From: Heloderma charlesbogerti
Lineage: Eukaryota > Chordata > Lepidosauria > Squamata > Helodermatidae
Direction: 5' to 3'
DNA: 64,000 bases
NCBI GenBank assembly: GCA_026122225.1
Contig: JANEZZ010002677.1
Coordinates: 806,001 to 870,000, forward strand
Part shown: one piece after another, positions 53,001 through 57,985 of the stretch
Layout of the letters: each line of letters begins with the position of its first letter
Numbering within the stretch: the first letter of the stretch is position 1
Made by a program: the position numbers and the translations under genes
The notes under the pieces: generated by a model
Databases searched by the model: none
The model's input: the letters and a program-made list of their open reading frames with translations, nothing else
What the model was told of the DNA's origin: nothing

Positions 53001-55307
53001 ACCCAGGAAACACGCCACACCTGGCCATGCAGCTGCTTGTCAGCCATTCGTTCCATTACTTATGAGCTACCAACGATGGGGGGGGGGTGTATGCCACAGG
53101 AAGGAACCATCCTTCCTGAATGGTTAGTGCCCCACTTTTGTCGAACCCCTTGAATTACAGCTGAAAGTCCTGACTTCGCTCCCATCTGGGTGTGTTTCCT
53201 TTCAACTTCAATGTGGTGGTGTATGGAAGCCAACTGCCAAAACAGTTATCCTTGTTCCAATATTTCTGGCCCTGACTGTATGTGCAGGGTTGAAGACCCT
53301 GCAAAAAGTGCAGTCATCATCAGAATAGTGCTCATTTCTTCCCCAAAAGAGATTTCACTGGGTGACAGCCCTGCCCATTCGCCATCCAGGCTCTGCCTGT
53401 AGCAGTCTCCAATGTGCCAGAGGAAAGGGGCCAGAGGAAAGGCCTGTCCTCCTTACCTATTTTGTGCATTCTGATTTTCATATAATTCACAAAGGTCTGG
53501 TGTTTATTAGTGTATCGACATAACAGTGGTCATCTTGATTTTTGCTGAGCAAATGTTAGATGAATAAAATGACTCTTTAAATGTTAGATTAGTAAGTTGT
53601 TTCCCTCGGAAGTAAAAAACTTATTTCAATTGATGGAAATTGCTTGGTCCTGAAAATGTGGCAGATGACGACTAGAGCGCCAATGGCGGAAAACTTGACT
53701 TGAATCCGACAAGACACGTCATAGGGATCATTTGAAGACCTATGGGGTGGTGATACATGCAGCGAAGAGAGCTTTCTACTCTACAAGTACTGCATCCGCA
53801 AACCCGCATCCAGCTGAGCTGTTCAGGGTGGTTAGGGAGCTGAGTCACCCTCCCCCGCCCCTGAATCTGATCTTAGAACCTTTGGTAGCTCACTGTGATG
53901 CAGTGGTTCTACTTTTTTCTCTCAGGACAGTTCCAGATGGTGTCACTTGGGGATAGTTGTTCCTTGAAAAAGAAGTATGTGGAGTCCCTCAGGGCTCCAT
54001 TCTATCCCCGGTGCTGTTTAATATCTACATGAAACCGCTGGGAGAGATCATCAGGAGGTTTGGGGCTGAGTGTTATCGGTATGCTGATGACACCCAAATC
54101 TATTTCCCCTTCACATCTTTATCCAAGGAAGGTATGACTCCTCTGAATGGCTGCCTGAAGTCGGTAATGGGCTAGATAAAGGAGAACAAGCTGAAGTTGA
54201 ATCCAGGCAAGACAGAGGTGCTCATCGTGAAGGGTCCTAATTCAGATATTGAGGTATGTCAACCAGTTCTGGATGGGGTTGCACTCCCCCTGAAGGAGCA
54301 TGTTCATCGCTTGGGGGTGCTTCGTGACCCAGCCCTGCTCCAGGCACCCCAGGTGGAAGCAACGGTGAGAAGTGCCTCTTATCAACTTCAGCTGATACGC
54401 CACCTATGCCCATTCCTGGAACACGTGGACCTGGTAACGGTGGTGCACGCGCTGGTAACCTCTAGGCTTGATTTCTGCAATGTGCTGTACTTGGGGCTGC
54501 CTGTATATTTAGTTTGGAAACTTCAACTGGTACAAAATGGCAGCCTGGTTGGTCTCTGGGACATCCCGTGGAGACCATATTACACCCATTTTAAAATCTT
54601 TACACTGGCTGCCAATTTGTTTCCGAGCAAAATATAAAGTGCCGGTTGTTACTTAAGGCCTTGCATGGTCTGGGCCCAAGGTACCTTAGGGAGCGCCTTC
54701 TCCCCTACATCCCAGTCTGCCACCTAAGGTCCTCTGAGGGCTCTCTGCTGAGGCTGCCTAATGTGAGACTGGTAGCCACACGTAAGAGGACCTTTTCCTT
54801 TGCCGCCCCTCAATTGTGGAATGACCTGCCGGTTGAAATGCACCTGCTGACCTCTTTGAAGGTTTTTAAGCAGGAATTAAAGATTGTTATTCCAGCAGGC
54901 CTTCCCTTTTTAGAATTTTTGTTCCATTTGCAGATTTTGTATACTATTTTTAAGCAGTGTTATTTTAAGCTGTGTTTTATTGTTGGATTTTTGTTGTTGT
55001 TAAACTGTTTTTAGTTCAAAGTTGTTTTTAGTTGTATGTTGTTTGTATATATTGTCCGTATGCTTCTATGTAAATGGCTTTTAAACTCTGTTTATTATAT
55101 TTTAATGTTTACCTTTTGTAAACAGCCCAGAGAGCTTTGGCTATGGGGCAGTATAGAAATGTAATGAATAAATAAATAAAATAAAAAGATGTATAAAAGT
55201 TTACTGTATAATTACTTGAGTATTTTCAGTGGAATAGAGGTGTCTTTGATGGCCACAATCACTCCACCATGATCCAGATACAAGATGTGATGCTCCTCTT
55301 CAAAAAC
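8728..55307 (-). CDS. SORCS2: SORCS2, C-terminal 15 coding exons (partial gene)
   Basis: VPS10-domain sorting receptor, a type I membrane protein of neurons; the family binds neurotrophins and proneurotrophins and sorts cargo between surface, endosomes and Golgi. Fifteen exons join on the minus strand: 55307-55216, 47916-47809, 46126-46006, 41813-41680, 39978-39850, 37798-37627, 33939-33753, 31408-31275, 27629-27506, 27093-26981, 24114-23989, 22848-22749, 21605-21503, 15247-15090, 8792-8728. All junction phases agree and the sum is 1866 nt. Partial-protein residues: end of the propeller 1-90; ten-cysteine region about 91-232 with exactly ten Cys; PKD-like 1 about 233-315; PKD-like 2 about 316-400; membrane-proximal 401-518; Gly5 then transmembrane helix 519-545; tail 548-621. 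SORCS2 is preferred over SORCS1 and SORCS3 because of the [20 protein letters not shown] tail and the [10 protein letters not shown] terminus, compared from memory. The 5' half is outside the window. Confidence 0.93.
10440..10575 (+). mobile_element. LINE 3' end
   Basis: CTTGAGTCCTCGGGAGGAGG, then an AAATAAATAAATAAAA tail, typical of an L2/CR1-like 3' terminus. Confidence 0.5.
14261..14302. repeat. 21-bp tandem duplication
   Basis: GAGCTGCAGACTCGTATTAA followed by A, repeated once with one change. In frame it would read ELQTRIK twice; possibly a trace of a coiled-coil retroelement protein. Confidence 0.85.
14311..14404. mobile_element. small TIR element U (about 95 bp)
   Basis: Begins GTAATCCTATGCATATTTAC and ends GTGTATAGGAGTACAGCC, with AATGGGGCTTACTC inside. 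This short inverted-repeat unit is familiar from squamate genomes. Confidence 0.65.
15090..15247 (-). CDS. SORCS2: SORCS2 window exon 14 (cytoplasmic tail)
   Basis: 158 nt. Encodes [20 protein letters not shown], then [15 protein letters not shown], then [17 protein letters not shown]. The last block is acidic and is missing from the human isoform as I remember it. The acceptor is CTCTTAAG and the donor G|GTGAGT. Confidence 0.93.
15750..16840 (+). mobile_element. TIR element A, copy 1 (1.1 kb)
   Basis: Ends GTGTCTCCAC and TGGAGACAC form short inverted repeats. Interior shares long blocks with 25834-26863 and 57252-62287, such as CTCAACCAATAAGAGAG and repeated ACAATGGGAGTTACTTC. No coding sequence. 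Superfamily unknown. Confidence 0.7.
16980..17960 (-). mobile_element. CR1-clade LINE fragment (RT C-terminus)
   Basis: The open frame 17665-17234 encodes [40 protein letters not shown] and [20 protein letters not shown], the C-terminal region of CR1-like reverse transcriptases. Its subfamily differs from the element at 42186. Beyond 17710 the coding signal changes, probably to an upstream part joined by deletion. Confidence 0.8.
18459..18803 (-). mobile_element. tRNA-derived SINE with 14-bp target duplication
   Basis: Read on the minus strand, it begins with a tRNA-like head (GGCTTAGTGGTTAAGATGCT as A box, AGTTCGACACC as B box). It ends in an AAAGGTAAAAGG-like tail. Perfect duplications ACCCACCACTGATA flank it at 18445-18458 and 18804-18817. 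Confidence 0.85.
18968..19375. mobile_element. MITE T, copy 1
   Basis: Shares GGGCTTCTTCACACGGAGCT, the ATTCCTTTCC-type G-run block and GTTTTAAATG with the inverse of 29091-29464. Ends are approximate. Confidence 0.55.
19246..19278 (+). other. G-run tract, possible G-quadruplex
   Basis: Three runs of six or seven G, and shorter ones, separated by AAA, A and AA on the plus strand, inside MITE T copy 1. Structure not tested. Confidence 0.5.
21503..21605 (-). CDS. SORCS2: SORCS2 window exon 13 (transmembrane helix)
   Basis: 103 nt. Encodes SQSI, five glycines, and the membrane span [20 protein letters not shown], followed by YKFK and the start of an Arg codon. The acceptor is TTTCAG. The exon ends AAAAG|GCAAGC, a GC rather than GT donor; no GT nearby preserves the frame into exon 14. 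Confidence 0.93.
21606..22748 (-). other. SORCS2 intron 12 (1.1 kb)
   Basis: Nearly filled by a minus-strand L1 3' fragment (about 21806-22665). Confidence 0.85.
21806..22665 (-). mobile_element. L1 LINE 3' fragment
   Basis: Minus strand. [18 protein letters not shown] and DLYIHMWW resemble the ORF2 C-terminus of L1. A/T-rich end at 21806-21840 (AAATAAAGATTTTATTAG on the plus strand). Located entirely inside SORCS2 intron 12. Confidence 0.75.
22749..22848 (-). CDS. SORCS2: SORCS2 window exon 12 (membrane-proximal region)
   Basis: 100 nt encoding [20 protein letters not shown] then [13 protein letters not shown]. The acceptor is TTTCCAG; a second AG two bases further would break phase. The donor is G|GTAAAG. 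Confidence 0.91.
22849..23988 (-). other. SORCS2 intron 11 (1.1 kb)
   Basis: No repeat or RNA gene recognised. Confidence 0.8.
23989..24114 (-). CDS. SORCS2: SORCS2 window exon 11 (membrane-proximal region with basic cluster)
   Basis: 126 nt, 42 whole codons, phase 0 at both ends. Encodes [20 protein letters not shown], then [13 protein letters not shown]. The PKRKR run resembles a proprotein-convertase site. SorCS2 is known to exist as a processed two-chain form; placing that cut here is inference. The acceptor is CTTCAG and the donor AAG|GTAAGT. Confidence 0.92.
24115..26980 (-). other. SORCS2 intron 10 (2.9 kb)
   Basis: Holds TIR element A copy 2 (25834-26863) just upstream of exon 11's intron end. 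The remainder is A/T-rich and unrecognised, with a short poly-G run near 24617. Confidence 0.83.
25834..26863 (+). mobile_element. TIR element A, copy 2 (1.0 kb)
   Basis: Uninterrupted copy with GGTTTCTCCATGACAAC at the left and GGTTGAGACACC at the right. It serves as the empty-site reference for the L2 and LTR 3 insertions in copy 3. Confidence 0.75.
26981..27093 (-). CDS. SORCS2: SORCS2 window exon 10 (membrane-proximal region)
   Basis: 113 nt encoding [20 protein letters not shown] then [17 protein letters not shown]. The acceptor is ATTCCAG. The donor is the weak AAAG|GTCTCT; the reading frame into exon 11 (ETGIPGENL) supports it. Confidence 0.9.
27094..27505 (-). other. SORCS2 intron 9 (412 bp)
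   Basis: Short intron between the PKD-end exon and exon 10. Nothing recognised. Confidence 0.85.
27506..27629 (-). CDS. SORCS2: SORCS2 window exon 9 (PKD-like domain 2, end)
   Basis: 124 nt encoding [20 protein letters not shown] then [18 protein letters not shown]. The exon closes the second PKD-like domain. The acceptor is CTTTTAG and the donor G|GTGAGG. Confidence 0.92.
28520..28774 (+). mobile_element. tRNA-derived SINE
   Basis: Head GTGATGTAGTGGTTAGAATG (A box) and GGGTTCTAGTCCCC (B box), then CCTACCTCATAGGGCTGTTG and a simple-repeat tail of GAT and AAT units. Confidence 0.85.
28995..29135. repeat. long hairpin with GT microsatellite in the loop
   Basis: TTTTAGGCTGGTGTAGAGAT (left) and its near-inverse ATTTCTACACCAGCCTAAAA (right) enclose (GT)n at 29053-29085. 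Confidence 0.85.
29091..29464. mobile_element. MITE T, copy 2
   Basis: Inverse of copy 1; right end AAGCTCTGTGTGATGAAGCC. Its left part pairs with 28995-29045 across a GT microsatellite. Confidence 0.55.
29875..29916. repeat. P1 palindrome 1
   Basis: 42-bp near-perfect palindrome with GTGATAGGCTACGTAA half-sites. Confidence 0.9.
29957..29998. repeat. P1 palindrome 2
   Basis: 42-bp near-perfect palindrome with ATGATAGGCTATGTAA-type half-sites. Its stem extends outwards into flanking CACCATTTG and CAAATGGTG boxes. Confidence 0.9.
30052..30093. repeat. P1 palindrome 3
   Basis: 42-bp near-perfect palindrome, an inverted copy of palindrome 1 with matching outer flanks. Confidence 0.9.
30497..30904. 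mobile_element. Harbinger-like MITE Q1 (408 bp)
   Basis: Ends are GGGCGCAATCCTAT and inverted GGGAGCAATCTTAT, flanked by TAA on both sides (30494-30496 and 30905-30907). This matches the TWA target of PIF/Harbinger elements. The interior contains several small palindromes (for example TCTAGACAGTGTCTAG-like and CTGCCTCTGAGGCAGT). It has no coding capacity. Confidence 0.75.
31275..31408 (-). CDS. SORCS2: SORCS2 window exon 8 (PKD-like domain 2)
   Basis: 134 nt. Encodes [20 protein letters not shown] and [14 protein letters not shown], characteristic of the second PKD-like domain of the SorCS subgroup. The acceptor is CTTTCCAG and the donor CAG|GTATTG. Confidence 0.94.
31985..32412 (-). mobile_element. 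L2 LINE 3' fragment
   Basis: Minus strand, TTTATT-rich tail then TCGCCCATCTGGCTGGTTAC, the same 3' end as 35150-37010. Encodes [20 protein letters not shown]. Confidence 0.83.
33361..33386. repeat. (CA)n microsatellite
   Basis: CA dinucleotides with occasional CG. Confidence 0.95.
33753..33939 (-). CDS. SORCS2: SORCS2 window exon 7 (PKD-like domain 1)
   Basis: 187 nt, the longest exon here. Contains [20 protein letters not shown] and [20 protein letters not shown], the GDG and H-Y-x-x-P-G-x-Y-x-V signatures of PKD folds. The acceptor is TTTTCGTAG and the donor T|GTAAGT. Confidence 0.93.
34954..35091. mobile_element. palindromic MITE S (about 138 bp)
   Basis: Long inverted repeats: GTGCCCTCCAGATGTTTTGG on the left and its inverse on the right, with ACTCCCATCAGCCCCAGC in the middle. 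No clear target duplication was seen. Confidence 0.75.
35150..37010 (-). mobile_element. L2 LINE fragment, 5' truncated (1.9 kb)
   Basis: A minus-strand L2 with a TGAT/TTTA-like tail and 3' end GCCCATCTGGCCGGTCACCC. The open frame 36749-35922 has [37 protein letters not shown] and [14 protein letters not shown]. The C-terminal part follows in another frame (35925-35521). The upstream end fades near 37010 within the linker before the RT. Confidence 0.85.
37314..37410. repeat. 35-bp minisatellite, 2.8 units
   Basis: Units start at 37314, 37349 and 37384 and share CCTGCNTATTTGTGAGCAGA and CATACAGAGGC. Diverged relatives lie at about 37188-37270. Confidence 0.85.
37627..37798 (-). CDS. SORCS2: SORCS2 window exon 6 (end of 10CC, start of PKD-like 1)
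   Basis: 172 nt. [11 protein letters not shown] and [10 protein letters not shown] carry the ninth and tenth cysteines. [15 protein letters not shown] then opens the first PKD-like beta-sandwich. The acceptor is CCAATAG and the donor CAG|GTAAAT. Confidence 0.93.
37799..39849 (-). other. SORCS2 intron 5 (2.1 kb)
   Basis: Holds a plus-strand L2 fragment (about 38595-39290). The rest is unrecognised. Confidence 0.83.
38595..39290 (+). mobile_element. L2 LINE 3' fragment, diverged
   Basis: Plus-strand traces such as [20 protein letters not shown] and [20 protein letters not shown] match the L2 C-terminal region. Ends in an A-rich GAAA tail. Confidence 0.75.
39850..39978 (-). CDS. SORCS2: SORCS2 window exon 5 (10CC module)
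   Basis: 129 nt. Encodes [20 protein letters not shown] followed by [20 protein letters not shown], two 10CC cysteines. The acceptor is TTCTGTAG and the donor GG|GTAAGT; the split Gly codon joins to YRKV in exon 6. Confidence 0.92.
39979..41679 (-). other. SORCS2 intron 4 (1.7 kb)
   Basis: Holds an L2 3' fragment (about 41060-41505). The 40003-40716 part has overlapping open frames with no family features and is treated as non-coding. Confidence 0.8.
41060..41505 (+). mobile_element. L2 LINE 3' fragment, diverged
   Basis: TTAAAGCCCTAAAAGATTTG GGACC codes for the K-A-L-x-x-L-G-P block of L2. A second block encodes W-N-x-L-P-x-E-like sequence, and the fragment ends in AATAAATAATAAAG. Confidence 0.65.
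41680..41813 (-). CDS. SORCS2: SORCS2 window exon 4 (10CC module)
   Basis: 134 nt encoding [16 protein letters not shown] and [20 protein letters not shown]. It supplies four complete cysteines and two bases of a fifth Cys codon, which is finished by the next exon. The acceptor is ATTCAG and the donor TG|GTGAGC. Confidence 0.92.
42186..42640 (-). mobile_element. CR1-like LINE 3' end
   Basis: Starts with repeated ATAGAATC and runs antisense through the last coding part ([24 protein letters not shown]) and the preceding region near GAAGAGATCCTGGCC. Same subfamily as the copy at 1-294. Confidence 0.87.
43837..44286. mobile_element. Harbinger-like MITE Q2 (450 bp)
   Basis: Inverted copy of Q1 with ends GGGAGCAATCCTAT and inverted GGGCGCAATCCTAT. 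Flanks are TTG on the left and TTA on the right, a slightly decayed 3-bp duplication. It keeps internal hairpins such as GAACCGACTTCAGAGC with its inverse. Confidence 0.73.
44885..45511. mobile_element. small TIR element U, split by solo LTR 1
   Basis: Left part 44885-44957 (TAATTCTATGCATG through ACTCAGAAGTAAGTC), right part 45487-45511 (GGTATAGAATTGTAGCC). The LTR sits exactly between the two copies of GGTAT. Confidence 0.75.
44958..45486 (-). mobile_element. solo LTR 1 (529 bp)
   Basis: Bounded by TGTCAAGG and CCCTGACA with a 5-bp duplication GGTAT (44953-44957 and 45487-45491). The minus strand carries AATAAAGC near its 3' part, so it is oriented minus. No internal retroelement genes are next to it. 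It splits a small MITE (44885-45511). Old LTR-retrotransposon or endogenous-retrovirus remnant; the class cannot be told from the LTR alone. Confidence 0.83.
46006..46126 (-). CDS. SORCS2: SORCS2 window exon 3 (propeller end, first 10CC cysteine)
   Basis: 121 nt. Encodes [18 protein letters not shown], then [17 protein letters not shown], the start of the ten-cysteine (10CC, sortilin C-terminal) module. The acceptor is TTTTTAG, the donor CAG|GTACAA, and the exon ends in phase 0. Confidence 0.93.
46127..47808 (-). other. SORCS2 intron 2 (1.7 kb)
   Basis: Holds a plus-strand L2 3' fragment (46715-47178). The rest is unrecognised. Confidence 0.83.
46715..47178 (+). mobile_element. L2 LINE 3' fragment
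   Basis: Plus-strand 3' end with [18 protein letters not shown] coding, [18 protein letters not shown], then CTATTGGGCAGTATAGAAAT and an AATAAATAAA tail. Same 3' subfamily as 53690-55190 and 58039-61746. Confidence 0.83.
47809..47916 (-). CDS. SORCS2: SORCS2 window exon 2 (Asp-box blade)
   Basis: 108 nt. Contains [14 protein letters not shown], an Asp-box-like S-x-D-x-G-x-T-W motif of the propeller, then [17 protein letters not shown]. The acceptor is TTTTGCAG and the donor AC|GTAAGT. It joins exon 1 by completing a Lys codon. Confidence 0.93.
48942..49029. repeat. 24-bp minisatellite, 3.7 units
   Basis: Units CTTCTCTGATGTTGTGTGAA plus GTCG at 48942, 48966, 48990 (21 bp) and 49011 (truncated). 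Confidence 0.9.
49624..49856 (+). mobile_element. tRNA-derived SINE
   Basis: Same family as 28520-28774: GTGATGTAGTGGTTAGAGTG, CCTACCTCACAGGGTTGTTG and GGGGATATAAATG, with an A/T-rich tail. Confidence 0.85.
50497..50728. mobile_element. inverted-arm MITE R, copy 2
   Basis: CACCATGGGTTATTTAACCC at the left, GCAAGCGTGGGTTATGCGAG in the centre. Homologous to 2117-2362. Exact ends uncertain. Confidence 0.55.
51620..51845. repeat. Tc1 left terminal inverted repeat
   Basis: Matches the inverse of 53052-53278 with scattered substitutions. Confidence 0.85.
51875..52884 (-). pseudogene. Tc1/mariner transposase, broken
   Basis: The N-terminal part reads [20 protein letters not shown] and [17 protein letters not shown], a paired-type helix-turn-helix and GRPR motif. 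The C-terminal part has [22 protein letters not shown] and [11 protein letters not shown], giving the DDE triad with 34 residues between second D and E, as in Tc1. A one-base frameshift near 52.53 kb splits the two parts, and an in-frame TGA precedes the region at about 52888. The catalytic residues are all present, but the gene cannot make a full protein as it stands. Confidence 0.88.
53052..53278. repeat. Tc1 right terminal inverted repeat
   Basis: Inverse of the left repeat. Includes a small length difference around a run of G near 53078. Confidence 0.85.
53690..55190 (+). mobile_element. L2 LINE fragment with RT deletion (1.5 kb)
   Basis: A plus-strand L2. [14 protein letters not shown] (53820) leads after an internal deletion near 53935-53955 into [20 protein letters not shown] and [14 protein letters not shown]. 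It ends in the CTATGGGGCAGTATAGAAAT tail and AATAAATAAA. The section with RT motif A is missing. Confidence 0.85.
55216..55307 (-). CDS. SORCS2: SORCS2 window exon 1 (VPS10 propeller)
   Basis: Encodes 30 codons plus 2 nt, with [20 protein letters not shown] followed by [10 protein letters not shown]. This is a late blade of the VPS10 beta-propeller. The acceptor ends in CAG and the donor is AA|GTAATT. It is the most 5' exon visible in the window; a palindromic hAT-like element begins only 170 bp upstream of its acceptor. Confidence 0.93.
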
Positions 55308-55726
55308 CTGTAATCCAGGAGAAAATCCCAATAAAATAACTATACTTTTAGGAAAAATGTACTGCCAAAGTTGTTTACTTGATTTATCCCATTATGTTAG
55401 GTATTTAATGAAAAGGCCCATAACGAAACATGTTAGCTGACCCGGCCCTTAAACCAGCAAAATTGTTAGAAATGTCTAGGGATGTCAGATAATTTCTCCA
55501 CGAATCTCGGGGAGGCTGAATGCCAGCGCATTCGGCCCCCCAAAATTGGTGGAGAAATGGTCTGCCCCCCTGCCCCCCCGCCCCCCCCAGGACGAGACTT
55601 ACCTTGTGCGAATGTCCCTGGCGGCAGCGGCGGCGGCAGTTCAACAGTGGCGGCTGCAGCGGCCGGTCTTCCAACCGGCTGCCACCGCCGCCATTTCCAA
55701 GTTGAAAAAACAAACAAACAAACAAA

Positions 55727-55821
55727 CGTGATAGGCTACGTAAAGATTTACGTAGCCTATCACGGCTAGATTTTTCAAAAACATGGTGATAGGCTACGTA
55801 AATGTTTACGTAGCCTATCAC
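55727..55821. repeat. P2 left palindrome pair
   Basis: Two GTGATAGGCTACGTAAA palindromes (55727-55764 and 55786-55821) with centres 58 bp apart. The first mismatches only at its centre. Confidence 0.9.
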
Positions 55822-55855
55822 GGCTGACTTTGAAAAAAAAAAAAGCGAGTACGCA

Positions 55856-56060
55856 AATGGTGGCGCCCATGGGCGCCGCCATTTGCATCCCTTATTTTGG
55901 CACGTGTAGTCTACGTAAACATTTATGTAGACTACGGAGAAAATAAGGGCAATGCTATTTGCTTTCCCCTTATTTTCGCCGTAGTCTACGTAAATGTTTA
56001 CGTAGACTACACGTGCCAAAATAAGGGATGCAAATGGCGGCGCCCATGGGCGCCGCCATT
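55856..56060. repeat. P2 central long inverted repeat
   Basis: Two arms of about 100 bp, nearly identical in inverse, each carrying a GTAGTCTACGTAAA palindrome and GGCGCCCATGGGCGCC next to CGCCATTTGC. A long hairpin is possible. Confidence 0.88.
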
Positions 56061-56095
56061 TGCGTATGCGCTTTTTTTTTTTTTTTAAGTCACCC

Positions 56096-56131
56096 ATGAT
56101 AAGCTATGTAAACATTTACGTAGCCTATCAC
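56096..56131. repeat. P2 right palindrome
   Basis: 36-bp imperfect palindrome of the GATAGGCTACGTAAA type. Its centre lies 118 bp from the preceding one. Confidence 0.85.
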
Positions 56132-56409
56132 GGCTGACTGCAGGGACGCAAACGGTGGCGGCTATGGCCGCCGCCGTTTGCCTCCCGGCAGGAGAGGAGG
56201 TTTCGCGGCCGGAGGGTTGGGGCGCCTCCCCCCCGGCCAGAATTTCAGGGGGGAGGGACAGGGCGCCTCCCCCCTGCCAGAATTTCAGGGGGAGGGACGG
56301 AGCACCTCCCCCCCACTGCGAATCAAGCTTCGGGATCAGGTAAGTGACTTTCGTACATCCCTAGAAATGTCCCTCTGTGCTAGGTATAGAGTTTAGGTTG
56401 GGAGATATG

Positions 56410-56964
56410 TGTCAGGAGCGCCCTAGCTGCCTCTTAAAGTCCCCTCCAGTAGCTAAAACAAGACACAGACAAAAGGGATTCTTTCCAAGGCTTTATTCCT
56501 TTACAACCTAATGACTCTTTCAGATGCTAATTGCCAGCGACTAAGCAAGGAACTGCAATGGGTGTCTTAGCAGAGTAACCTAAGCTCCATGTACGCAGTT
56601 GGTTCCCGTTTGAAGAAGGGCGGGAAAAGCTCTGAAACTTATGGGCTAGGAGGGGAGGCTCCCGCCCTTACCCGTGGGGCATTGGGACGCAGCCGTTGCC
56701 ATAGTGCCAAGCGGACTGAGCGCCTCCTCTTGGCATCCTCCACCTCACGCCTCTCTCTGCGCCGGCGCCTTGTGTCTAGCAACAACCAATCTCCCGCTCT
56801 TTCGCTGCCACGGTCACTATCTCTCTCAGGAATGCGAGCCGGGGGGGTGCTCTCCCTGCAGCTGCACCTCTGAGAGATGAGCGGGCTCCTCTCCCATGGG
56901 TTGTAGCTCTTCCTCAGAATCACAGCTGCTTTGGGGCTCTATGGGCTCAGTTCCAACCCTGACA
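56410..56964 (-). mobile_element. solo LTR 2 (555 bp)
   Basis: Bounded by TGTCAGGA and CCCTGACA with a 5-bp duplication ATATG (56405-56409 and 56965-56969). The minus strand carries GGAATAAAGCC. Related to LTR 1 and LTR 3 by its ends, GGGCTCAGTTCC-like 5' part and poly(A) region. Lies 46 bp beyond P2. Confidence 0.85.
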
Positions 56965-57437
56965 ATATGCTTGTCTAAATATATATCCTGAATACATATC
57001 TGAAATACACTTCCAAAATGCATCTCATCCATGCTGCATATCACTCAGTTTATTTTATTTATTTATGTGTATGTTTAGCCTTCCTATTTGCAGAGGTTCT
57101 GAACAGACTGCAATACATTCTGACATGCACAACAAAACTATAATTAGCATTAGCCAGGTAGAAAAACCAAGTGTCAAATCCCCCTCTCCATCTCATTTTC
57201 CACCCTTTCCCATCTACTCCACCAACTCTTGCATCCCTGCCTAACATTCAGGGTGTTTCTCCATGACAACAAATGGAGAAGCCAATTGTGGCTTATCCAG
57301 ATTTTTCAAGGAGCCAGCTTTGTTCAGCACAGGGCTCCACAAGCAAGTGTATTGCACCAGTAAAACTCGCTTCACAGAACATACTTCCGGGTAGCATGGC
57401 GGGGAGGGGTTTGGAGTGAACGTCATCTGATGGGCAG

Positions 57438-57985
57438 TGTCAGGGTTGTATCTGAGCCCACAGAGTCCCAAAGCAGCTCTGATTCTGAGGAGGAGAGACA
57501 ATTCGTGGGGGAGGAACTCTCTCAGACTTCAGAGGCGCAGCTGGAAGGGGAGCCCACCCTTCTCACAACCCTGGGAATGACAGTGAACCAGGCGTGGAAA
57601 GGGAGGGACAACCTGAACTTTTCGATGCGAGGCGCAGATGCAGGCACAAGCGGGAGATTGCAGGGGCTGAGCTTCAGTGCTCAGACTGATTGGCTCGACG
57701 TCAACAGCTGTGCCCAGAAGCATCATGGGAGAGGGGGAGATCTTCCCTTCCCATCTCTTAAGTTCAGAGAGTTGCCGCGTTTTTCCCAAACGGAGATCAA
57801 CTGACGTCCTAACCCTTAGAAACCCCTAGATAGCTGTTCCTTTGTAGTTCCTCTGAGTCTCAAGCAATTAGCATCTGTATGCTGCATTAGGACAAACGGA
57901 ATTAAAGCCTTGGAAAGCAGCCCTTTTGTCTAAGTGTTGATTTTGGCTATTGCAGAATTCAGTAGGCAACAGGGGCATCCTGACA
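57438..57985 (+). mobile_element. solo LTR 3 (548 bp)
   Basis: Bounded by TGTCAGGG and TCCTGACA, plus orientation, with GGAATTAAAGCC as the poly(A) region. It is inserted in element A copy 3. The flanks (GGCAG and GAGAG) do not match, and about 17-20 bp of element A are missing at the site compared with copies 1 and 2. Confidence 0.8.

Larger units (their letters stand above)
51620..53278 (-). mobile_element. Tc1/mariner transposon, nearly complete (1659 bp)
   Basis: Flanked by TA on both sides (51618-51619 and 53279-53280). The terminal inverted repeats are unusually long, about 220 bp, and over 90 percent identical by eye; they begin CAGYCAGGGCCAGAAATATT. The interior encodes a Tc1-type transposase on the minus strand. 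The clean TA duplication and long matching ends suggest a fairly recent insertion into SORCS2 intron 1, in the same orientation as the gene. Confidence 0.9.
47917..55215 (-). other. SORCS2 intron 1 of the window (7.3 kb)
   Basis: Holds a 24-bp minisatellite, a tRNA-SINE, MITE R copy 2, an almost complete Tc1/mariner element and an L2 fragment. The 47917-48940 and 50730-51619 stretches are mostly unrecognised; 48541-48700 is a faint relative of element A. Confidence 0.85.
55477..56363. mobile_element. palindromic hAT-like element P2 (887 bp)
   Basis: Bounded by a perfect 8-bp duplication GAAATGTC (55469-55476 and 56364-56371), with ends TAGGGATGTCAG and inverted TAGGGATGTACG. There is no transposase. 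Five palindromes lie at 55727-55764, 55786-55821, 55906-55935, 55981-56010 and 56096-56131. The middle two use GTAGTCTACGTAAA half-sites, the others GTGATAGGCTACGTAAA. Around the middle pair an inverted repeat with arms of about 100 bp (55856-55954 and 55962-56060) is almost perfect. Open frames crossing this element on the minus strand arise from the GC-rich inverted repeats and are not genes. Confidence 0.87.

Noticed and set aside
15016..55307. SORCS1 or SORCS3 instead of SORCS2
   Set aside because: Tail, PKD-like and terminal residues fit SORCS2 better as I remember the paralogs.
55405..56097. 230-residue open frame on the minus strand
   Set aside because: It crosses P2 and simply reads through its GC-rich inverted repeats; there is no family feature and the frame repeats itself.
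55560..56340. CpG-rich stretch as the SORCS2 promoter
   Set aside because: The CpG content belongs to transposon P2, which has its own target duplication; upstream exons must lie beyond the window.
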